Origin: Sphingobacteriaceae bacterium
GTDB lineage: Bacteria; Bacteroidota; Bacteroidia; Sphingobacteriales; Sphingobacteriaceae
Assembly: GCA_947459195.1 (NCBI GenBank)
Contig: CANHCS010000008.1
Span: forward strand, 1 to 47,303
Reading direction: 5' to 3'
Length of the DNA stretch: 47,303 nucleotides
Numbering within the stretch: position 1 is the first letter of the stretch; each line of letters opens with the position of its first letter. The notes under the pieces were generated by a model, which worked only from the letters and a program-made list of their open reading frames with translations, had not been told where the DNA came from and did no database searches. Shown here one piece after another: positions 42,460 through 47,303 of this stretch. Made by a program: the position numbers and the translations under genes.

Positions 42460-45400
42460 ATGATCCACACCGTGAAACGCCTATCCATTTTAATTCTTTT
42501 TTTAGTCCTCACCGGACTGATGAGCAACAGCGTGCAAGCCCAGTATTTCGGACAAAATAAAGTGCGTTATAAAAACCTCAAATTCAATGTTTATCAAACT
42601 CCTCACTTTGAGTTTTATCACTATTTAAAAAATGAAAGCTTGGTAAAACGCTTTGCAAAAGAGACCGAAACCTGGTATAAATTACACCAACAAGTATTTA
42701 GAGATACTTTTCTGCGGAAAAATCCTTTCATTTTATACAATAACGCACCAGATTTTCAACAAACTACAGCCATTCAGGGAGAAATTGGTGTAGGAACCGG
42801 CGGGGTGACCGAAGGATTGAAAAACAGGGTGGTGATGCCGATCACGCAGTTGAATCACCAAACACGACATGTATTGGGACACGAGTTGGTGCACGCCTTT
42901 CAATATCATTCACTCATAGAAGGCGATTCCACTACTTTAGAAAATATCGGGAATCTCCCTTTATGGATGGTAGAAGGGATGGCAGAATACCTCTCCATCG
43001 GAAAAGTAGATGCATTTACTTCTATGTGGATGAGGGATGCCTACCTAAATAAAGACATCCCTTCCTTAAAAGACCTCACCACATCTGGAAAATACTTTCC
43101 TTATCGATATGGCCAAGCTTTTTGGTCTTATATCGGTTCTACTTATGGCGATACCGTAATTGTGCCCTTATTTAAAGAAACAGCCCGTTTTGGATATGAA
43201 AGAGCCATTTTAAAAACCTTCGGTTTTACAGAGCGCACCCTTTCAAGTCTTTGGAAAACCAGTATTGAAAACGCTTATCAACCATTCCTAAAAGATACCA
43301 CGCAAACTCCTATCGGTAAGCGAATTTTAGATGACAAGAACGCTGGAGAGATGAATGTGGCCCCTTCTGTTTCTCCTGACGGTAAATATGTTGCCTTTTT
43401 GTCTGAAAAAGAGTTATTCAGTATTGACCTCTTCCTAGCCGATGCCCAGACTGGAAAAATCATTCGGAAACTTACCAGTAAAACGAGAAACTCACATATA
43501 GACGAGTTTAATTTTATCGAGTCGGCCGGTGCTTGGTCGCCTGATAGTAAACGTTTTGCATTCAGTGCATTCGCAGAGGGCAGAAATAAATTATTTGTAA
43601 TTGATACCCAAACGGGTAGAACATTAGCTACCGAATCGATGGGGGAAGTAGAAGAGTTCAGTAACATAACTTGGTCTCCAGATGGCAGCAGTGTTGCTTT
43701 TTCTGGTTTAAAAGAAGGACAGAGTGATTTATACCTGTTTGACTTGCAAACAAAAAAACTAGAACAATTAACCAACGACCCTTATTCTGATTATCATCCA
43801 AGTTTTGCTAATAATGGTCAACAAATCGTATTCAGTTCAGACCGAACCACACTGGAAGACAGCGATAAAAGCATCGACATCACTTATAACTTAGCCACTA
43901 TTGATCTGGTCAGCCTTCGCATTAGAGATATTCCGGTATTTAATGGTGCCAATAATTTAAATCCACAATTTTCCGGTAATGATGAATATATCTATTTCCT
44001 CTCTAACCGTGATGGATTCAGGAATCTTTACCGTTATCATATTGATGATCGCATAGTGGAGCAGTTAACTGACTATTTCACAGGAATAAGCGGTATCACA
44101 GAATTTGCTCCTGCGCTAAGTGTTTCGAAAACAGATCAGATCGTTTATACCTATTACCGTGCACAGAAATATCAAATTTACAGTGCTCAAGCATCTGATT
44201 TTACACCCCTAAAAGTAGACCCACAAGCTTTAAATTTTGATGCGGCTACACTCCCCCCTCCTCGTCAGGCTGGTGTGGATGTAATAAATGCTAACCTCAA
44301 AAATTTCGAGCGATTTGAGCAGATCAGCGATTATCAAATTGAGCCGGTTCCTTTCCGTTCCAAATTTAAACTCGATTATTTATCAGGAAATGGAATTGGA
44401 GCTTCTGTTGGCCGTTTCGGTACCGGTCTGGCCAGCGGTATTCAGGGCATATTTTCCGATATCCTAGGCCGTGATCAAATTTACACTGCTGCAGCTGTAA
44501 ATGGCGAGATCTATGATTTTGGAGCTCAAATCGCCTATGTGAACCAGCAAGGAAGGGTCAACTGGGGGGCTGGTGTTTCCCATATTCCCTACATTACGGC
44601 TTATCTATCTCAAGATTTAATAAACAATGGTCAGGTATTTAGAGATAGTTATGATATTATCCGGACTTTTGAAGATAAATTACAATTATTCGGATCCTAC
44701 CCCTTTTCTAAAATAAATCGTTTTGAAATGGGTGCTTCTGCAGCCACTTATTACTATCGAATTGATCGCTTTAGTCAATATTATGAGATGGAAAACGGGA
44801 TCCCGGCTTATTTTGTTGGAGCAGATCGTGAGAAAGTTTCATTGCAGGAAGCCAACAATTTTTACAACCAGGCTTATGGTGTCAATTTTCAAAATTTCAA
44901 TATATATGGTTTTGATGCCGCATTTGTTGGCGATAATTCTAATTTCGGTTTAGTGGCTCCCCTGGAAGGATATCGTTACCGAATTGGATTAAATAAAATG
45001 TTTGGCGATTTCGATTTAACGGTAGCTACTGTTGATTTGAGAAAATACGTACGACTGAACAAAATCACCCTTGCCGGTAGAATTTTGAACAGCATGTCAT
45101 TTGGGAATGATAATAATCAATTCTTTGCGCAGCAATTTGTGGGTAATCCGATCTTCATTAGAGGCTACGAATACAATTCATTTTATCGTGAAGGCGATAT
45201 CAGCTCTGCTCCCGGCGATTTCAGCATCGAACAATTGGTAGGTAGCAAAATGGCCATTGCCAATTTTGAGGTGCGTTTGCCATTTACCGGGCCTAAAAAA
45301 CTAAGTGCTGTTGAATCTAAACTTTTGTTTAGTGATTTGAATGCATTTTTCGATATCGGTTTGGCTTACAACTCGGCATCTGAAGTTCGTTTTGCCAAAA

Positions 45401-45588
45401 AACCACAACAAATTGGCATGGTGGGTAACAACCCCGTTTACAGCAGGGTGCCGGCCATGAGTGCCGGATTATCGCTCAGGGTAAATGTATTTGGCTATTT
45501 TGTACTTGAACCATATTACGCTATTCCATTCCAGAGAAAAAATATCAGCGGAGGCGTATTTGGAATGACCTTTGCACCTGGATGGTAA
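42460..45588 (+). CDS. Metalloprotease-like / PD40 beta-propeller / beta-barrel outer-membrane protein
   Basis: 1042 residues from the ATG at 42460; a TTG at 42427 would add 11 residues before a good signal peptide (MIHTVKRLSILILFLVLTGL, cleaved after VQAQ). Domain order: gluzincin-type metalloprotease-like domain with HELVH (141-145) and the downstream Glu in WMVEGMAEYLS; WD40/TolB-like PD40 repeats (about 285-580, repeated WSPDG, FSPDG or VSPDGKY segments); and a C-terminal beta-barrel of surface-antigen/Omp85 type (about 640-1042, FIRGYEYNSFYREG, ending in MTFAPGW). The protein is common in Bacteroidota, but substrate and function are not known. It is followed directly by a bidirectional terminator. 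Confidence 0.85.
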   Translation: MIHTVKRLSILILFLVLTGLMSNSVQAQYFGQNKVRYKNLKFNVYQTPHFEFYHYLKNESLVKRFAKETETWYKLHQQVFRDTFLRKNPFILYNNAPDFQQTTAIQGEIGVGTGGVTEGLKNRVVMPITQLNHQTRHVLGHELVHAFQYHSLIEGDSTTLENIGNLPLWMVEGMAEYLSIGKVDAFTSMWMRDAYLNKDIPSLKDLTTSGKYFPYRYGQAFWSYIGSTYGDTVIVPLFKETARFGYERAILKTFGFTERTLSSLWKTSIENAYQPFLKDTTQTPIGKRILDDKNAGEMNVAPSVSPDGKYVAFLSEKELFSIDLFLADAQTGKIIRKLTSKTRNSHIDEFNFIESAGAWSPDSKRFAFSAFAEGRNKLFVIDTQTGRTLATESMGEVEEFSNITWSPDGSSVAFSGLKEGQSDLYLFDLQTKKLEQLTNDPYSDYHPSFANNGQQIVFSSDRTTLEDSDKSIDITYNLATIDLVSLRIRDIPVFNGANNLNPQFSGNDEYIYFLSNRDGFRNLYRYHIDDRIVEQLTDYFTGISGITEFAPALSVSKTDQIVYTYYRAQKYQIYSAQASDFTPLKVDPQALNFDAATLPPPRQAGVDVINANLKNFERFEQISDYQIEPVPFRSKFKLDYLSGNGIGASVGRFGTGLASGIQGIFSDILGRDQIYTAAAVNGEIYDFGAQIAYVNQQGRVNWGAGVSHIPYITAYLSQDLINNGQVFRDSYDIIRTFEDKLQLFGSYPFSKINRFEMGASAATYYYRIDRFSQYYEMENGIPAYFVGADREKVSLQEANNFYNQAYGVNFQNFNIYGFDAAFVGDNSNFGLVAPLEGYRYRIGLNKMFGDFDLTVATVDLRKYVRLNKITLAGRILNSMSFGNDNNQFFAQQFVGNPIFIRGYEYNSFYREGDISSAPGDFSIEQLVGSKMAIANFEVRLPFTGPKKLSAVESKLLFSDLNAFFDIGLAYNSASEVRFAKKPQQIGMVGNNPVYSRVPAMSAGLSLRVNVFGYFVLEPYYAIPFQRKNISGGVFGMTFAPGW

Positions 45589-45590
45589 AA

Positions 45591-45622
45591 AAAGGGAGCC
45601 TGCAATTGCAGACTCCCTTTTT
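45591..45622. terminator. Bidirectional terminator between convergent genes
   Basis: AAAGGGAG (45591-45598) pairs with CTCCCTTT (45613-45620), enclosing the palindrome CTGCAATTGCAG (45600-45611). A-runs precede and T-runs follow the stem, so it can stop transcription from both the beta-barrel protein gene and, on the other strand, the GIY-YIG gene. Confidence 0.85.
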
Positions 45623-45646
45623 AATTTAAAATATTAATCAAGCGCT

Positions 45647-45985
45647 TTAGGCTACCCTAGCCAGGTTAAACAAATCTGCTTGCAAATGCAATGCAGCTTC
45701 TTTGTGCAGCGCCGGTGTTAAATCAATCCAGTCTAAATTAACCGACCTTACCAAACGCTCTTTCTGCATCTTGGTAAACTGATTGATTAACCTGAACCTC
45801 GAATTAGCCATTTGCTCGTTATCATATTCTTCAAAATACACCAAACGACTCAATTGCTGTCCCGGATCGAAAAATAAACAAGGCATGGCGCTGTAAAAAT
45901 CCATGGTCTTCATTAAATCGGTACTCAATCCCACATGTAAATTGTTGCGGTTACGATCGGTGATGATAAAAACGTACTTTTTCAT
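45647..45985 (-). CDS. Degenerate GIY-YIG domain protein
   Basis: 112 residues. The outline matches small GIY-YIG proteins of Bacteroidota: KKYVFIITDRNRNNLHVGLSTDL stands where YVYILTN...LYVGVTNDL is usual, and LVYFEEYDNEQMANSRFRLINQF where LVYYEEF...AIAREKQIK is usual. The catalytic Arg (normally in DLxRR) is Lys or Thr here, and the metal-binding Glu (normally ARE) is Phe in SRFR. It is therefore unlikely to be an active nuclease and may bind nucleic acid or partner proteins. It is divergent from the XRE/S24 repressor gene across a 119-base region filled with operator-like repeats, so it is probably controlled by that repressor. Confidence 0.7.
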   Translation of the reverse strand: MKKYVFIITDRNRNNLHVGLSTDLMKTMDFYSAMPCLFFDPGQQLSRLVYFEEYDNEQMANSRFRLINQFTKMQKERLVRSVNLDWIDLTPALHKEAALHLQADLFNLARVA

Positions 45986-46003
45986 TTGCTTCTTCAGTTA
46001 ATA

Positions 46004-46085
46004 ACTAAATCAGTTAGTATTTATTTTGTAGAATTATAAATAATTACTAATTTAGTTGGCACAATATTACTAACAATTTTAGTAA
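46004..46085. promoter_or_regulatory. Three operator-like ACTAA...TTAGT inverted repeats
   Basis: Site 1 46004-46018 (ACTAA-N5-TTAGT), site 2 46046-46056 (ACTAA-T-TTAGT), site 3 46069-46083 (ACTAA-N5-TTAGT, extended to TTACTAA...TTAGTAA at 46067-46085). They lie in the 119-base divergent region between the GIY-YIG and XRE/S24 genes. Such repeated palindromes next to a repressor gene are typical of autoregulatory operators; the binding protein is inferred. Confidence 0.7.
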
Positions 46086-46104
46086 AAACAAAAATATTTT
46101 TAAA

Positions 46105-46872
46105 ATGTCTCAAATCTCCAATAACCTCAAATACCTGAGAAAGAAAAAAGGCTTAACACAGCAACAGTTTGCTGATAGCATGGAAATTAAGCGATCACTG
46201 GTTGGTGCCTACGAAGAAGACCGTGCAGAGCCCAAATACGAATTGCTAAAAAAATTCGCAGCATTTTATGAGCTTTCTATGGATGAATTGGTAAACGAAA
46301 AGATCAACGACCAATGGAAACCAAAAACCCGTGGCGATGGTAGCAATATTCGGGTTTTGAGCATCACGGTCGATCAGGATGAGCAGCAAAGAATTGATTT
46401 TGTACCTGTTAAAGCGAGTGCCGGTTATTTAAACGGCTATGCCGATCCTCAGTTTGTAGGCGAATTGCCTAAGTTTAATCTGCCCTTCTTTAATCAGGGC
46501 ACCTACCGTGCTTTTGAAATAAAAGGCGATTCAATGCTCCCATTACCTACCGGAACCATTGTGATTGGAGAATATGTAGAGAATTGGAACGATGTAAAAG
46601 CTGGTGAAACTTATGTATTCATCAGCATGAATGATGGTGTGGTGTATAAACGAGCCGGTAATAAACTGAAAGACAACAAGAGTATAAAGCTGATTTCAGA
46701 CAATCCGGTTTACGAACCCTATACCATTGAGGTGCAAGACATCCTGGAGATTTGGAAAGCCAAAGCATTCATAAGTTCAGAGTTTCCGCAGCCGAGTCCG
46801 GAGCCTACACTCGAGTCGCTGACACAGATGATGGCGCAGATGCAGAAATCCATTTCTAACTTGAAAAACTAA
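46105..46872 (+). CDS. XRE-family repressor with LexA-like S24 self-cleavage domain
   Basis: 255 residues. N-terminal helix-turn-helix (about 4-63, NLKYLRKKKGLTQQQFADSM and RSLVGAYEEDRAEP). The C-terminal S24 domain has Ser143 in KGDSMLP and Lys182 in VVYKR. A candidate Ala-Gly cleavage bond, Ala106-Gly107 in KASAGYLNG, lies 36 residues before the Ser; in E. coli LexA the corresponding gaps are similar (Ala84-Gly85, Ser119, Lys156). A damage-responsive self-cleaving repressor is therefore plausible. Three inverted repeats upstream suggest autoregulation and control of the divergent GIY-YIG gene. The C-terminal 30 residues (PSPEPTLESLTQMMAQMQKS) form a Pro-rich linker and short coiled coil not found in LexA. 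Confidence 0.92.
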   Translation: MSQISNNLKYLRKKKGLTQQQFADSMEIKRSLVGAYEEDRAEPKYELLKKFAAFYELSMDELVNEKINDQWKPKTRGDGSNIRVLSITVDQDEQQRIDFVPVKASAGYLNGYADPQFVGELPKFNLPFFNQGTYRAFEIKGDSMLPLPTGTIVIGEYVENWNDVKAGETYVFISMNDGVVYKRAGNKLKDNKSIKLISDNPVYEPYTIEVQDILEIWKAKAFISSEFPQPSPEPTLESLTQMMAQMQKSISNLKN

Positions 46873-46906
46873 GCAAAAGTCGCCGATATTAAAAGGTCCA
46901 AATCTG

Positions 46907-46914
46907 TATATTTG
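46907..46914 (+). promoter_or_regulatory. -7 box of the hbd promoter
   Basis: TATATTTG matches TAnnTTTG 21 bases before the ATG of the 3-hydroxyacyl-CoA dehydrogenase gene. No TTTG is seen 19 bases upstream, so the -33 contact is weak or absent. Confidence 0.5.
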
Positions 46915-46935
46915 CGCACCAATTATCCAATAAAA

Positions 46936-47303
46936 ATGAAAAACATTGCAGTGATCGGCTCGGGCACCATGGGAAATGGCATTGCTCACACCTTTGCCCA
47001 ATTCGGCTATTCTGTAGCTTTAATTGATGTTTCTGAACAAGCTTTAGAGCGTGGTTTACAAACCATTGCTAAAAACCTGGACAGACAGGTAAGCAAGGGA
47101 ATTATTTCTGAAGAAGAAAAAGCCAACACACTGTCTAATATCCAGCCTTTTACAGATTTAAAAATGGGCGTTTCTAATGCTGATTTAGTAGTGGAGGCTG
47201 CCACCGAAAATATCGACCTGAAGCTGCAAATTTTCAGAGATCTGGATCAATTTTGTCGCCCTGAAACAATTTTAGCCTCCAATACCTCTTCCATTTCCAT
47301 TAC
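46936..47303 (+). CDS. hbd: 3-hydroxybutyryl-CoA dehydrogenase, N-terminal part (cut by window edge)
   Basis: The first 122 residues of about 295. Rossmann motif VIGSGTMGNGIAHTFA (6-21), then ADLVVEAATENIDLKLQIF and ILASNTSSISI, which contains the Ser that contacts substrate in this family. The enzyme oxidises 3-hydroxyacyl-CoA to 3-oxoacyl-CoA with NAD(P), in fatty acid or butanoate metabolism. The C-terminal dimerisation domain and catalytic His lie beyond the window. Confidence 0.93.
   Translation, partial: MKNIAVIGSGTMGNGIAHTFAQFGYSVALIDVSEQALERGLQTIAKNLDRQVSKGIISEEEKANTLSNIQPFTDLKMGVSNADLVVEAATENIDLKLQIFRDLDQFCRPETILASNTSSISI

Overview
The window looks like chromosomal DNA of a Bacteroidota bacterium, most likely in or near Sphingobacteriaceae (Pedobacter-like); the phylum is well supported, the family is a guess. 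Reasons: promoters of the TTTG-N19-TAnnTTTG type (a textbook copy drives a tRNA-Ser gene), few Shine-Dalgarno sequences, and protein families typical of the phylum (UpxY-type NusG paralogue, Wzi-type capsule protein, DUF3347, DUF4142, GH92, XRE/S24 repressor). Both edges cut genes: citrate synthase on the left and 3-hydroxyacyl-CoA dehydrogenase on the right.

Layout. 1-3.3 kb: gltA (partial), a DUF3347 lipoprotein, tRNA-Ser(UGA) with promoter and terminator, and a Wzi-like outer-membrane protein. 3.45-3.70 kb: a non-coding array of twelve degenerate units in exact 21-bp register, next to an orphan 243-residue protein. 4.57-30.5 kb: one very long minus-strand polysaccharide locus. It begins with an UpxY/RfaH-like antiterminator, export proteins (Wza, Wzz) and a CapD/FlaA1-type dehydratase. 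After a terminator-like hairpin come gmd, a small membrane protein, methyltransferases, a sulfatase-fold membrane protein, a flippase, a polymerase candidate and glycosyltransferases including a GT11 fucosyltransferase. The locus ends in a tightly coupled block of about ten genes: GNAT-like protein, free-standing adenylation domain, formyltransferase, two acyl carrier proteins, ketoacyl synthase III, SDR reductase, AAC(3)-like acyltransferase, metallo-beta-lactamase-fold hydrolase, DegT aminotransferase and PglC-like initiating phosphoglycosyl transferase. The part from gmd to the end is visibly more A+T-rich than the assembly genes before it, as expected of an exchangeable serotype cassette.

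30.9-47.3 kb: housekeeping genes in both orientations: DUF4142 protein, cold-shock protein, FUSC-family membrane protein, queuosine-precursor transporter, methionine aminotransferase with omega-amidase, GH92 mannosidase, penicillin-binding protein 1A, a large metalloprotease/beta-propeller/beta-barrel protein, a degenerate GIY-YIG protein divergent from an XRE/S24 self-cleaving-type repressor, and hbd.

How the locus may work (inference): CapD, DegT and the PglC-like enzyme resemble the PglF-PglE-PglC route to a 4-amino-4,6-dideoxy sugar on undecaprenyl phosphate. The usual PglD acetyltransferase is not present in the window, and a carrier-protein-based pathway could supply an unusual N-acyl or N-formyl-aminoacyl group instead. 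The two most original observations are the 21-bp phased array beside an orphan gene and this acyl-decoration module.
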